A stretch of 64,000 nucleotides of DNA from contig NC_061866.1 in assembly GCF_907164915.1 (NCBI RefSeq), forward strand, positions 44,580,320 to 44,644,319, in the 5' to 3' direction. This document shows, piece after piece, positions 45,460-59,282 of the stretch. Position 1 is the first letter of the stretch; each line of letters opens with the position of its first letter. Origin of the DNA: Impatiens glandulifera. Taxonomy: Eukaryota > Streptophyta > Magnoliopsida > Ericales > Balsaminaceae. The notes beneath the pieces are model-generated. The model saw only the letters and a program-made list of their open reading frames with translations, did not search any database and was not told the DNA's origin. Both the position numbers and the translations under genes were made by a program.

Positions 45460-48287
45460 TTTGAAGGAGGGAATTAAATTTGTGCATGTCTATAAGTCGA
45501 TGATACTTCTAGCAATTTATATGATTTTGGGGAAGTTTCATGTTCACTCTTGAAGGGAAAGGAAGCATCCAATGTGACTTTTGTGATAGAAGAATAATTT
45601 ATCAATAAACTTGAACAAAAAGCAAAGCTTAAGATCTTATGTTAAAGCTTAGTCCATTGCTTCTTATAAAATTTAAGAATTTTGGAACTTTCTCTGAAAA
45701 CATTGGAAAAAATTGCTAGACTCTAAATTTGAAAGAAAATAAAAATTATTTATTTTAAACTTGTTTATCTTTTAAGAATGATAGTTTAAAAAAAGATAAA
45801 AACATGTATTTGATACATTTAATTGCATAGTTTGCAATCAATCCATCAGAAAAATAGTTCAGATCAACTTTGTGACATAATCAAGACTACATATTAAGTG
45901 TGAATAATAAAAATAGAACTCAAAATCAATCTCCAAAATCTAATCTTATGAAAAAAAAATCCTTATTTCTCTTTTACCAAAAGATAGCTGTGATTTGGTA
46001 AATAAATACAAAAACATTATAAGAAAAAATAGATATAAGATTTCTGGTTATTGCTGTTTTGGCTTTTAAACAGTTTGTTTCGGTTTACTGTACTTGATGA
46101 TTTGTTGTATGGTTCTCTTTTAGGTTTCGTGTCTGTCGGAATAAGTTTAACTCATTATCAATGATTGGTTGAATGATTAGGTCTTTTTGGTGCTCTTTGA
46201 AATTGTACATGACGACAAAGAGTTCTTTGATTGACGCTTTAACACTTAATTCTTATTTCTTTGGCTTTGTGAGACAGCGTTGATTTGGTCTCACTCTTGT
46301 CGATTTGTTTTGAGATATCATTATTTTGGTGGACATCATCATGGTTGGGCACTTGGTTGTGAAACTTGATTATAATTTGTTTGTTGGTTGATGTTATTCT
46401 TTATTTTATTTATGAAATGAATTTTGTTAAATAAAAACAGATATAAAGTTTAGAGCATCTCAAAAACAATAAAATTTGAACATCTCAAAATTAGTTTTAA
46501 AACTTTATAAGAATTTCCAGCAAGTCTAAAATCTCTATAAATAATTATAAAACTTTCAAATTTCAGCAAAAGTTTTAAAAAATATTGAATATATTAACTT
46601 TGATCACTCAATAATATTCAATTCCATAATATAAACATTATCACCGCCATGTGATATTTAGTTTTATTTATTATAATTTATAACTACTTTTTAAACTAAA
46701 ATTTGACCGCGTTTCACAATAATTTTTTTTTATATAACTCCATAAAAATAGGATTAAGTAAATGATTTTTTACAAAGAAAAAGCATACATGTTTCTTTGA
46801 ATCTAGGTATCCAATCTCCATAAAATCTAGGGCCTTGATAGAATTAAAAAAATATTTTTTCCTCTCTCTCATTCTTTATTATAATCAAAATACTAAAAAT
46901 ACATCTTATTTTAAATTATTATTTTTTATTTATATTTTAATACATTTAAAGTTTTTTTACTCAAAAATATTTTTACCTCCTTAAAATTATTACAAATCAT
47001 TATTTTTTAAATAATTCAAATATTTTAAAAAACCCTTAATGAAACAAGCCCATATAACTTATATTTCAGTATAAATTGTGTTTTTGTTTCTACTTAAGTA
47101 TTATTTTTGTTTTTAGTTTTAATAATTACTATTATTCCACTTACTTTTAGAAATGTTTGACTTATTATTTTAACTACATATTATTTACTTGGTGAATGTA
47201 AAGTGTTAAATAAACAAATATATTTGATGTTCTCAAGTTCCTTATTAGGGTGTTTTAAAAAAGAGTCTTTCCAATATAAATTTTACTTAGGTAAAATAAA
47301 ATTAATGAAACTCAAAACTTTTAATTTGTAAGTTTAATTTGAATTTGGTACGAGTGCATTATAATTTTTCGTATATAACAATAAAACAATACAAAAACAC
47401 AAGTGTTCAGCTTGTTACCAAACACACTCAAAACACAATGAGATTAATAATTTGAGAACACTAATAAAAAAAAAGTAAACAAAAAATGTTTACAAACGAA
47501 TAAATATAACATAAAATCTAGTTTTAACGAAGATCATAAAAAGATCTATGAGTTCATCGATCGTCTCCACCAATTTTTTAGAGCTCGTATCGTCATAATA
47601 ATAACGTTGTTGAGTAGACGCATTGATCAACTGCGGTCACTAAACACTATATTATTCTTTTTAAGTCAAATAGTTTATTAAAAAATAATAAAAATATGGA
47701 TTCATCGACTCAATTCAACCGAGCTCGCAATTTTTATCAAAAATATCTCAACAAGCGACCAAATATACAATCAACTAGTAAAAAGTTTCACATATATCAA
47801 GTATTTCAAACTTATTACATTTTATTCCTTAAAATAAAATACAAACTTAAAATCAATTTAAGTTATGAATTGTAGAGATAATATTAACTTTGTAAATTAA
47901 ATAATAAAAATTAAGTCACAAAATAATTTGATGTATAAATAATAAATAATGAGTCAAATCAAAAGTGAGTGAAGATTGAAATAACATCAATTATGATAGA
48001 AAACAACGTTGAGTTGGTAAGTTAAATAATTAAATGTTTATAAAAAAAAACAAATAAAAAAATGTGAATTAAATAATCGAAACAGTGGAAATTGAGAGTG
48101 AAGGCGGTGAGAGAAGCATTTCTCGGTCTCATCATCATGTGAAATGAAAACTGCTGTGAGCTAGTTGAAGAAGAAGAAGATGCGATGTCACTCCATAAAC
48201 AACTTCTGTGAAGAAGAAGAAGATTCGCTTATCCGATCTTCCAGGTTTTGAGTTCTACGCTTTCTATCATCTTTCAATCTCCGAAAT
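45460..48287. other. Intergenic between DUF247 and ALDH22A1
   Basis: 2.8 kb, strongly AT-rich. The left part is the DUF247 5' flank. I see no convincing gene or element. The final 200 bp or so (48080-48287, GA-rich AGAAGAAGAAGA runs) are probably the ALDH22A1 leader. Confidence 0.55.
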
Positions 48288-51200
48288 ATGGAGATCTTAT
48301 GGCCTTTGATCGTTATCGGATTCGCTTATGCAATCTGTCGCTTCCTACTCATGCTTATACCTCCCAATGTACCTTCAATCGATGTCGATGCTTCTGACAG
48401 TAAGTTCTCTATCACTCTCATTCATCCACATGTTGCATTCGGTGACTTATACTGATGCGATTAACTACTATGACAGTGCTAGATGACGGTAGTCAGACGA
48501 AGGAGAACAGCTACATTTATGTGAGTTTCTTAAACGATTGTTGTTTTCACCACTTTATTTGCCTTTTCATCGCGTAAATGGATCTGATTAGTGGCGGATG
48601 CGGATTTCAGTTTCACTTAGTTCTGCATTCATGACTGCGAGTGGAATCTCCATTACATGATATTTGTAATTTCTCTGCTTTCCTCTTGCAACTTATCTTG
48701 TTTGATGCCTGGAGAAAACATGTTATGCAGATTCCTTCGAAAAGGCAGACGGACAAAGTTCAGTGTTATGAACCTGCAACAATGAAATATCTAGGCTATT
48801 TTTCAGCATTGAAGCCAGATGAGGTTAGTACAGTTTCTTATAAAAGCGTATATATATAGTTTAATGACTTACCAAACTAGTTTATGTTATCTCCTACTTA
48901 CTGTGCTGATGGAAGGAAGTGAAGTGAAGCATTTAGTTGTTGAATCCTAGAACAGAAGTATACGTCTACATACTGTTTTGATTGTTAGATTATCTCTTTC
49001 TGTTGCATGTTTCCTTCAAATTCTTTTTACTAGGTTTTCATTCCGGTCACACTACTCAATCCTCTAATGTTAGGTTCTTGCTGCATAACACTGGATTCCG
49101 GTGTGTCATGCTGCTTCTTGTCATTAACTTAATGATGTATAGTGTCTATCTATCTGCTTATACAAACAAACCTGCATTGATGTATGTATTCAGCGAGTTT
49201 TCTATATGTGCATATATACAATAATGAACTCTGGCTAAATGCTTTCCAGGTGAAGGAACGTGTAGCCCAAGCTAGGAAGGCACAAAAGACGTGGGCAAAA
49301 AGTAGCTTCAAGCAGAGACGTCAGTTTTTGCGGATTCTCCTGAAATACATTATCGAGCATCAGAAACTTATATGCGAGTAAGGAAATAATGATAACAAAA
49401 GTGGATGTTTGATTATACATTTTTATTGAATATGTTTCTTTTGGCCTTAGGAAATGGTATCCCAGGTAATACCTGGAAACTAAATCAACCTCATTTGTAT
49501 GTGTCTTAGAAACTATTCAACACATATTAAAGAGAAAGTGCAGTATGAATTATTTAGGAAAATATGCAGTCAGTTGCTTTCTTTGTCATTTATCCTTTTT
49601 GTTCTAAATATTTTCTTCAGCTTCCGTGTCTTTTCTTCTAGTACCACTTTCATTTCTATGTTATAAACAAATTTTTTAATGCTTCTAGTTATAACCCTAG
49701 AGACTACTTCATGTTCTAATTCATGTTGCTTGAATCAGAATCTCATCACGTGATACTGGAAAAACAATGGTAGATGCCTCTTTGGGGGAGATAATGACCA
49801 CATGCGAGAAAATCACTTGGCTTCTATCCGAGGGGGAAAGATGGCTAAAGCCTGAATACCGGTATATTTAGCAATACTCAATTCCTTTTCTTCTTAATAG
49901 TTGATTTTCTCACCAACTAAAATTTACAGCATGGTCTATAATCTGGGTTTTATCTTATGTTTTCTTCTTTGCAATGAACTAGTATCTTGTCAATGATGGT
50001 ATGTGTCCACTGTGTCTAAGTAGCATGTGTCATTGAAGGTTTTTTCCATTTTTCCTTGTCAACAGGAATGTTCATTTTCTTATTTTGTATTCCAAGACCT
50101 CAGCCAAAATTATGCACAAGCTATCATTTAGTTTTCCTGGATGACTTCCAGAAGAAAATATATTTTTCATTATCCCTTGTGAAATTGATTCACTTTGATA
50201 TGATGCATATCAGGTCATGTGGTAGATCAATGCCTCACAAGAAGGCAAAAGTGGAATTTTACCCACTTGGTGTAATTGGTGCTATTGTCTCATGGAATTA
50301 CCCCTTCCACAACATACTAAATCCAATGCTAGCAGCAGTCTTTTCAGGAAATGGTATTGTCGTAAAGGTGTGTTTGAACAAATAAATCAAAATAAAGAGC
50401 CTACTTTTGAGTTTCAACTGCGTCTATACAAATTTTCTCTCTGCAGAAAGTGAACATGCATTATTATAATATAGCCTGGATGCATTTGATATATAAATGC
50501 CACCTCTGAATTAAAAGAGATTTTTCGGTCTCTTTAATCAAGATCCAAGAAGAGGAGATATAACTTTTCCTAGTTGAGTTGCAGCTGACTGGATTAAAAA
50601 TGTCTATATTGTTTTTCTAATGTCAAGCTTAACTAATTCATAAGCTTATCCACCTACTGGATAATGCTCTTATGCTTCTACTGCTTATAACAGCATGGGG
50701 TGGGGGATCCAGATTGATAGTCTTCAGTGGTCAAGATAAAATATATCGATTTAGGGCTATTTGGAAAGTTGTATAATAAAACATGAAGATTTTTATTAAA
50801 TTGTGGGGGTTGAAAGGTTTGGAAATGAGTGTGCTACAAACCACGTTATTATGCTATATATGCATACCATGAATGTATCTTGCACTTGGTAGCTTCCTTT
50901 GTTCATTTATCCAATCTACTTTCCTTTAAGTGCCATTCATTGTTACTAAAATACTTGGTAATTTTTAACATTCATCAGCTTTTGGTGTTATACTGAGATA
51001 CTAATAACACTAATCTTTCCATTTTCTAGGTCCATCTTTTCCACTCATTCTTATGTCTTTATTGTATTGTTTAAGCTAATGTCTGTATTTACAGATCATA
51101 AAAAAAGGTTATCTTTGAAATAGGCCAATAAACAATGTGAAGCATCTGTTGTTTGTAGATTTCAGAACATGCTAGTTGGTCTGGATGCTTCTATATTAGA

Positions 51201-54200
51201 ATCATTCAAGCAGCCCTTGAAGCTGTTGGAGCTCCAGACAATTTGGTTGATGTGATTACAGGGTATGCTAATAAAACTTTCCTGTCTCTTTAGTTGATTC
51301 TGGTTATTAAACTCTATCAGGTGTTTGCAGATTTGCCGAAACAGGAGAAGCACTTATATCTTCAGTTGACAAGATTATATTTGTTGGTTCCCCTGGCGTT
51401 GGTAGATTGGTACTTCCTCTTTTCTATTTTGTCTTGATTTTCAATATCCAATTTTAGTTATCATAATTATAACCTTCATTTTCTGTACTCTATTGCTCTA
51501 TATTGTTGTAATTTTAGGTTGGCTTTCAAATATTTAATCTTTTGAGGAAAAATATATGCAAATAGTATGATGTAAGAAATAACCAAACTGTCATAAGTTA
51601 AGAACTGTAAAGTCAACATAAGACAAATTATTGCCTTGTTTAATCTATGGTTATTTGAATAACCTTGTTTGGCATAGGTTATATGGGTAAAAAGACATTA
51701 GGGGTATTAATATATAATGAAAAAGTAATTTAAATTTTTCAGAGGGTATTTTGGTTAATGTTTGAATTATTTGAGTGATGAGTAGATTGTTGACTGGATA
51801 GTCCCAAATATCCCACATCAAACAAGGCCTAAGTATTAATATTCTTCTTCTCGTTAGATATTACCCTGGACTTCAATATACCCATGAAGAAAGCAGTTAT
51901 TATTTGTCAAGTCCCAATTTTTGAACTGATTGCCTCACAAACCATACAAAATATGTTGATATACCTTCTCAATCAACACTCTTTGTAATGATTTAATGAA
52001 ATATACAGGACGTCTTCTGTCTTTGCATCGTATTTTGTTGCTTAGTTTATTATTATTTATCCTGATTATGCTGCATATCTATGAATCTTGTGCTTAGATT
52101 GTGTTAATCATATTTTCTGTTATTCCAGATCATGAAGAATGCTTCTGAGAATCTCACACCTGTAACACTTGAACTTGGAGGGAAGGATGCATTTGTGGTT
52201 TGTGACGATGTAGATGTGCCACATGTATGTATAATTTGTCCCCTTATTAGGATTCCAAGGACTACAGCAGAGTTACAAGTTCTTCTTGTTGATTAGGTTA
52301 CCCAAATTGCTGTAAGGGCTGCGCTTCAATCAAGTGGACAGAATTGTGCTGGGGCTGAGAGATTTTATGTGCACCAAAACATTTATGCTGAATTTGTTGC
52401 TGAAGTGGTGAAAATAGTCACATCTGTCACTGCTGTAAGTGAACAAATCCACTTGCTTTGGTTAGATGAGGCATCTGCTCATGTCACATTTCTCCTTATC
52501 CCATCATCATTCAAATCATTAACCAAAATTCCAAATTAACCTTTATTTTTTATAACATTTTATATATTAATACAATGGATATTTTAGCCATTTAACTCAA
52601 ACAACCCCAAACCAGATTTTTTTTTGTCAAGCAAGCTCTAAGTAATTGTTAGGTTGTTATCTGATTTTGGTCGCAATAATATCCTATGTGTACTTTATCT
52701 TGTGTAGGGCCCGCCTCTGGGTGGGAAGTATGACATGGGAGCCATATGCATGCAAGAACACTCAGAAAGACTTAGAAGCATTGTAAACGATGCATTGGAA
52801 AAAGGTGCTGAAATTGTTGGAAGGGGAAGTGTTGGAAACATAGCTGCTGGTGCTGTTGACCAGTACTTTCCCCCCACTGTAATTGTGAATGTGGACCACA
52901 CTATGAAGCTGATGCAGGAAGAGGTATTATTAGTACTTCATCATTGAACTACTACTAAAACTATCTAGACTATTGTCATGCACGCATTTGCATTGTTATT
53001 CATCTTTTCTTCAATGTTTTTTTTCCTGGATCACTTCTTTTGGTTAGTTTCACTGACTAACTAGGAATACTCTTTGCAGGCTTTTGGTCCAATAATGCCA
53101 ATAATGAAATTCAGCAGTGATGATGAGGCAGTTAAGCTTGCGAATGACTCGAAATATGGCCTTGGCTGTGCAGTGTTCTCTGGCAATCAAAAACGTGCTA
53201 AGCTGATAGCATCCAAGTTACATTGTGGAGTTGCTGCAATTAATGACTTTGCATCTAGTTATATGTGTCAGGTAACTAACTAACTAACTTCCCCATTTTG
53301 GTGCTCTATGCATTTTTCTAAGTTTGATTGCATTATTAATCTCATTTTGTTTCTTTCTATTTTGTGTTATTTTGTTTAGTCCTTACCATTTGGTGGAGTG
53401 AAAGACAGTGGATTTGGAAGATTTGCTGGTGTAGAAGGATTGCGTGCATGCTGCCTGGTGAAAGCAGTTGTTGAAGATAGATGGTGGCCATATGTAAAAA
53501 CCAAGATACCCAAGCCCATCCAGGTTTAATCTCTTCTTAAAGACTTTTTTCTCCTCACACAATTCTGCAAAAATATAAAATAATAAATTTGAGAAGATCG
53601 TGAAGAAAATGAAACTGTTATTTCAGAATTACTGGATTGATTCTAGGAATAAAGACCATCTATGTGTACGTAGTTGTAAAACATGTACTATCAAAATTAG
53701 ACCATTTTTTACACCCTTGTCATTATTTTCAGCCCTACATTTCAAACAAAAATGACTAAATTTCATCCCTAAATTTCAAATTGCAATGTGCATCAATTTT
53801 AACTCTAAGAGCTTGTTTAATGTTTTGGGTTATTTGGGTAAAACGAGCTCTAAATTCTAATTGAAATTTAGGTAAGAAAACCCAAATTCTAAAAAATAAA
53901 CCTACATCAAACGAGCTCTAAATTCTACCTGAATATGCCCAAACTTCATCCATAAAATTTAAAGAAATGGTGCAAAAATGATCCAATTTTGATACCCAAA
54001 CTTTTTATAAGGAATAAAAAGTATGAAATTTCTTAATCTTTGAATTCAATTTTCTTAGAAGATATGATGGAAGAAATACTCAAAATCGTTTTATATGGAA
54101 TCATGTTGGATAAACCATCTTTATCTTGATCCTTACATGCCTCTTGAATCCTCTATATATTTTTTTTATTTCCCTCGATTATTCCTATCTTGTTAAGACC

Positions 54201-54558
54201 CTATGAATTGATGAAAATCCCATATTCATATTAGAACTACGATGATTCAATAAAAACCTTAAATTAAGTATAAGAATTCTCTGTGTAAGGATTATAGATG
54301 AATCCACTTGTATAAAAGCTGGTAGAAGGTTGCATCAATATTCTTTATTTATTTTTACAAAATCGACAAACTGATGGACATCTTTCAATAAAAATGTTTG
54401 TGCAGTATCCAGTTGCGGAGAATGGGTTTGAATTTCAAGAATCGCTTGTGGAAGTTCTGTATGGGTTAAACGTGTGGGATCGGTTGAGGGCATTGGTAAA
54501 CGTGTTGAAGGTTTTAACCGAACACAACACTCCAGCTACCAATAAGAAGAGTAACTGA
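48288..54558 (+). CDS. ALDH22A1: Aldehyde dehydrogenase family 22 (ALDH22A1)
   Basis: Fourteen exons: 48288-48399, 48477-48520, 48731-48823, 49250-49377, 49739-49861, 50214-50367, 51159-51262, 51331-51409, 52129-52224, 52297-52434, 52708-52923, 53080-53271, 53380-53523, 54406-54558. The product is 591 residues, near the 596 of Arabidopsis ALDH22A1. A hydrophobic N-terminal segment ([20 protein letters not shown]) suggests membrane or secretory targeting. The ALDH core has the NAD-site WNYPFHN, the general base E294 in TLELGGKD, the catalytic nucleophile C328 in [12 protein letters not shown] (the usual 34-residue spacing), and [10 protein letters not shown] and [14 protein letters not shown]. 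It oxidises aldehydes with NAD(P)+; the physiological substrate is unknown. Family 22 is plant-specific and normally single copy. Confidence 0.95.
51650..51832. mobile_element. Candidate MITE in ALDH22A1 intron 8
   Basis: The left part ACCTTGTTTGGCATAGG and the reverse complement of the right part, GGCCTTGTTTGATGTGGG, form short inverted ends, about 180 bp apart. No target duplication was established. Confidence 0.35.
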
Positions 54559-54901
54559 CTGAACTACTACTACTACTAATACTGAAGTTGATCAGTTTGA
54601 TTATTATGCATGCACATTGTTCAACCTCATTCAGATAGAGATCAAACTTCTTATCATTGCCAAAATTATGTCCTACTTTAAGGGCATGTGCCATATTGGT
54701 TATTTTTGGATTTTGTCAAAAAAAAAAAATTCCTATGGGTAAAAAAAAGTAGGTTATTTGGGTTTTTAATTTGTTAAATTACTATAATGTTTTTATTTTA
54801 TTTTAATAGATAAAATGAATGATTTGATAGTTAAAATGAGATAAATGTGATATAGAGAATTTATAAACAAAATTGTGAAATTTTCAAAAAAAAAATCAAA
54901 A

Positions 54902-54958
<57 letters not shown>

Positions 54959-56644
54959 ATGGGTAACCCTAACTAGGAGATATTTTTATATATACCAAAT
55001 TAAATTTGGTTATAATCGGTGATATTTGCAACAACAAAGGGTTATTAAAGTTTGTTGTCATATTGTGTTTATCCTATTTTATTAAAATGGTTAGATGTCT
55101 ATCTTTTTTAATGTATTTAATTGTTGTTGGATAAAACCTTGCTTTGTATCAATTCTAGTAATATTTGGATTTTTGAAGATTATGAACTAGATTCATGGAG
55201 ACGTCTGTTCAACTTGAACAACAAGTTACTACGCAATCTCTTCCAGAATTGTAAGTTTGTTTGTTTTTTTTGAAAATATTTATCCATTGGTCATTTCTGT
55301 AATTTATTAATTAGATTTATTTGAATGCTTATGTCTTAAATTAATCTATGTAAAACAACAATGTATGGAGATGAAGGACATGTTTCTTCAACTTGAACAA
55401 TATTTTTAATAAGCTAGCATGTCCTAGAATCGGTCCCGAGCCCGACGTAAAAAAAAAATATGGATTTTGTTTTAGTTTCTCGAAGTCTAGTTTAAAAAAT
55501 TAATAATATTTTTTTTTTTTAGATTTGAACTCATAATCAAATAAAAGTTTTAAGTTTTTATCTTAAACTAATATACTACACTAAATTATACTTATAACCA
55601 CAATTTGTTTTAGCCCCGAGGGTTTGCTGGGCTTACCCTAAGGTTGGCTCACTTTTTTTTTCGAAAAATATTTATTCATATACTTTTTCATGTTTTCTTT
55701 TATAAAGAAATTAAAACAAAATTACATTATTCAAATAATTATCTATAATTTTTGAAATATTTGTATATTTACGGCAAAGAAATTATATATTATGACGAAA
55801 AAGCCTATTGTTCAAGACTTCAAATATATTTTTCCACTAATGGAAATTTTACTTTTTTTTAAGAGTAATTTACACTAAACCAATCCTTTTTGTTATTCAT
55901 CAACCAATTCATGCCAAAATTATGTTTCATACTCTTTTGTAATTTAAGCTTCCTATTATTTCCATTCATTTTATTCTCAACTTACTGACATAAGCTTATT
56001 AGAAGATTTTGAAGATACATATGATATGATTAATCCTTAATCATGAGTAATACAATTTATTTATTTATAATATTATTTAATAATTAATATTATATGTATA
56101 AATATATATTTATTAATATAATTTTAAATATTAATAAATTATTTAAATTAACAAAATAATATATTTTAAAATAAATTATATTAATATATATTAATTTTTA
56201 TAATTTGTTATTAATATATAATTTTAAATATTAATAAATTATTTAAATTAAAAAAAAATATTTTTAATATAAATTATATGAATATATTATTTTTTATAAA
56301 ATTTTATTAATATATAAATTTAAATATATATTTAATGTGAGTATGATATAAGAAGATATATATAAAAAAGTTTTATTATCATTTATTTATATCTATTAAT
56401 ATAAATGCACAATTATATATTATTCTTACAACAATGATAAAAGATTGAATACCAATATGTATCTTCTCCATATAAGTCTAGAAATGAACTATTTATGTAT
56501 ATTGGAAAGTGTATCAACATGAAATAAAAAAATAAAAAAGGCAATACAAAAAAATGTGTAAACTATAGAAAAGTCTCAAAATGAATGATCTATATAAATC
56601 TTATGAGTGATGAGTAGATGGACACAAAAAAAAAGGGGTTCATG

Positions 56645-56724
<80 letters not shown>

Positions 56725-57017
56725 AATAAAATTGAGATGAAGAAGAAAAATTAATTACTTATATATTCAATACAGTTAAAATTAAATAAATAATTATAGT
56801 TGATTTCATTTTTATTGTATTTTATAATTAGTATATGATCCTAACAAATATTATTTTTAAGTGAATAAGTAACTGTACAAATTGTTTCAGATTAAAACAA
56901 ATAGTCTATCTTATATAAACAATGATTGAAACATAAATATATATAATAGTATAAATGGTTTGATAAAAACATATATTTGTATTAATTAATTAATTAATTA
57001 ATATATAGAGATCCATG
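54559..57017. other. ALDH22A1 3' flank, AT-rich repeats
   Basis: Contains (AT)n microsatellites at 54905-54956 and 56648-56721 and a dispersed repeat at 55490-55580 (related to 7735-7850). One copy of another dispersed repeat lies at 56448-56610 (related to 61870-61985 and 63215-63385). No gene recognised. Confidence 0.6.
56448..56610 (+). repeat. Dispersed AT-rich repeat, copy 1 of 3
   Basis: Shares the order TATCTTCTCCATATAAG, ATTATTTA/CTATTTATGTATATT, GTGTATCAAC/GTGTATTAAC, AATACAA, GTAAACTAT and GTCT with the segments at 61870-61985 and 63215-63385. Copies 1 and 3 also share AATGAATGAT and TATAAAT plus GATGAGTAGATG. Type unknown. Confidence 0.6.
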
Positions 57018-57558
57018 TAGGGGTGAGTATTGGATGGATTAATCCGAAATCCAATCCAATCCGAATCATAAATACTCATTCGGAATGGATATTTTGGATT
57101 AGATTGAGATCGGATTTGATTGAGTTTGGATTGAATTATATCGGATTGGATTAGGATTATCAAAATTATCAAAATTATCTAATAAAAAAATATTTTTTAA
57201 TTTATTTTTCTTTAAATTAAATTTAATCTCAATATAATATATATTTTACTTATCATCACTTTGACAACTATATTTATTTTTATTTTTATTTTTTTCAGTA
57301 TTTTTATAATTATTTTTTTTTAGATTCAAATTTAATAATAATAAAAAATTCATTTTTTTTTAAAAAAAAAAATCAAAAAAATTGTTGACTAATTTCAAGT
57401 TATATTTTAGTTTGGATTATCCAAACCATTTTCAATCCAATTCGTATTCGATCCGTATTAACTAGTAAAATGGTTTGAATTACGGGTTTAATAAATTTAG
57501 TTTGGATTTAATATAGATCGGACAAAACGAATTGGTTTTACATATTTGCTCACTCCTA
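57018..57558. mobile_element. hAT-like MITE with subterminal GGATTGGATT repeats
   Basis: Ends TAGGGGTGAGTATTGG and, inverted, TAGGAGTGAGCAAATATG. Subterminal zones are dense in ATCCAATCC/GGATTGGATT motifs on both sides. Flanking octamers GATCCATG and GATCTAAA agree at five of eight positions, compatible with an old 8 bp duplication. The pattern of TAGGGGTG ends plus subterminal repeats is typical of plant hAT derivatives. Confidence 0.55.
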
Positions 57559-57981
57559 GATCTAAAGGCTTGTCACGGGTAGAAACTCGGTCGCCGAATA
57601 TCACCTCGTCCCGTACGACACTAGTCGCCTCAATCCTAGCTAGTCAGCCTCTTAAAAGATGCAAGAAAATGGAACAATTTGAGAGAGAAAAAACTTGAAG
57701 AATATCTTGTTTAGTGCTTACAAGAGTGAGGTATTACAAGTGTTGAGTGTTTTGAACATTGTTGAGTGTCTTGATTTATGGCCAAGACTTGTTTATATAC
57801 AAGTGGAAAGATCATTCTAGATCTTCCTTGTCCTAGAGATTTTTAGACTCTTCTATTACTAATCTAGACTTAAGAATTCCTAGAGACTTCTAGAGAATTC
57901 TACTAACACATATACTTGAGAACTCCTAGAGAATTCTAGAGAGTTCTCCTACCTTACATATAAAAAGGAACTCCTAGAGAA

Positions 57982-57994
57982 TTCTAGAAAGTTC
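57982..57994. promoter_or_regulatory. Perfect three-module heat-shock element, left LTR
   Basis: TTCTAGAAAGTTC fits TTCnnGAAnnTTC exactly. Near-perfect versions, with one module altered, occur in the neighbouring repeat units. Confidence 0.8.
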
Positions 57995-58161
57995 TATGAC
58001 CCTACTTATAAAAAGAGGAACTCCTAGAGAATTCTAGAAAGTTTCATGAGCTCACTTACAAAAAGGGAACTCCTAGAGAAATTTAGAGAGTTTCATGACC
58101 AACCAAAACCCAGGAACTCCTAAAGGATTCTAGAGAGTTTCAGAAATGACCACAAAACCTG

Positions 58162-58174
58162 GAATATTCTGGAA
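58162..58174. promoter_or_regulatory. Perfect three-module heat-shock element, left LTR edge
   Basis: GAATATTCTGGAA fits GAAnnTTCnnGAA exactly; the identical site is at 61024-61036 in the other LTR. Confidence 0.8.
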
Positions 58175-58235
58175 ATGCACCTTGTGGCCTTGACATGTGC
58201 ACCCCATACCAATGGGCCATGACATTTTCCCCCAC

Positions 58236-58418
58236 CTAAGTCGTGGCCGACATCAGCACGACCTTAGAACGATGCATGGTGATCTTCTTCCTAGCGTCCT
58301 CTGAGTGTTCTTCCTCCCCCTTGCACATCACGACATTGGGTGCACTTATGACCGCCAGCTCCAATCGATATGAGACGTTTCCCACACGTCTCTTGATTGA
58401 AACGTTCCCTTGAATCAA
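58236..58418 (-). pseudogene. Possible gypsy integrase C-terminal (GPY/F-like) remnant
   Basis: The minus-strand frame includes RRVGNVSYRLELAV, which resembles the end-of-integrase module of Ty3-gypsy elements (RVGxVxYRLxLP). It is followed by degenerate sequence before the polypurine tract. No reverse transcriptase, RNase H or integrase core lies between this and the protease remnant, so the centre of pol is missing. Confidence 0.5.
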
Positions 58419-58863
58419 CGTACAAGCCCCTTAAGCACAGACCGTAGAGACTTAAACTATTGCGGGGGCAACTTCCTTCTTACATCGTCCCCTTCCCTGA
58501 CTGCATGCCCTACTTCCTTTCCCATGGATTCGGCGCGAGTGAAGGCAAATTGATTTTGGACCACGTTGCTTAAGGTCAAACCTTGTGGATCTGATGGTTT
58601 CGTTCCTTTAGCCTTGAGTCGCTCGAAGACCTTGCACCTCCTTTGGACTTCATTGGGTACTTGTCATTTCCCCTTGGAACCGTCCTATCATCCACCCTAG
58701 TAAAAGCCCCTTTACCACATTTGCGACATCGGCAGAATTGCATTACCGAGAACATGCATATTCTCTCTGATTCTCTCCTTATTGGAATTACGCTAGACTT
58801 ACTGTGATCCAAAATGATTAAGAAATCTGAATAAGGTATTATGTAAGCGCGTACCTGATCGCA

Positions 58864-59130
58864 CTATTGTAGTCCCAACACTACGTCGTAGTCTTCCATT
58901 GGGACCAAGGTAAACGAGACTATCCCATACCAGTCTCCGATCCTGGTGTGCACTTTCCTAGCCTCCTCAGCCACCGACTTGGCTACATCAAAGGACTTCA
59001 CCGTCCCTCTTGTTGGGCTGATTCGCAGACTCAACGCCTTGGCTACTCCTTCTCGCATGATGTTGTGCATAGCCCTTGTATCCACTAGTGCCTTAATGCG
59101 TCTTCCCCCGATCCAAGCTTCCACGAACAA
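58864..59130 (-). pseudogene. Gypsy aspartic protease remnant with altered catalytic motif
   Basis: Frame of 88 codons: FVEAWIGGRRIKALVDTRAM, then MREGVAKALSLRI, and a C-terminal VPMEDYDVVLGLQ. It aligns with gypsy retropepsins (ALVDTGAS...DYDVVLGL). The catalytic D-T/S-G reads D-T-R, so the conserved glycine is lost and activity is unlikely. Confidence 0.8.
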
Positions 59131-59282
59131 AGATCCACTCTTGTTCCCTTGATCGGCTTCACAACACTAGTCTTCGCAACGTTGAGCAGTCTCAAGGATC
59201 CCACCTGAGTCCCTTCCTCTTCATTGGAAGACTCATCCTTTCACTACTACAACATTTTCCCCCTTGAACGGGCACATAAACT

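Larger units (their letters stand above)
57571..58224 (-). mobile_element. Gypsy-type element, 3' LTR (left copy), with heat-shock elements
   Basis: A 654 bp segment from TGTCACGGG to CCATGACA, matched by the 611 bp repeat at 60477-61087. The element reads on the minus strand, so this is the 3' LTR. It carries five tandem variants of AACTCCTAGAGAATTCTAGA and perfect three-module HSEs at 57982-57994 and 58162-58174. A polypurine tract abuts it at 58225-58237 (AGGTGGGGGAAAA on the minus strand). No clean 5 bp target duplication surrounds the pair. Confidence 0.88.

Noticed and set aside
48982..49224. 80-codon plus-strand frame in ALDH22A1 intron 3
   Set aside because: Lies entirely between correctly phased exons 3 and 4 and has no ALDH or other motif.
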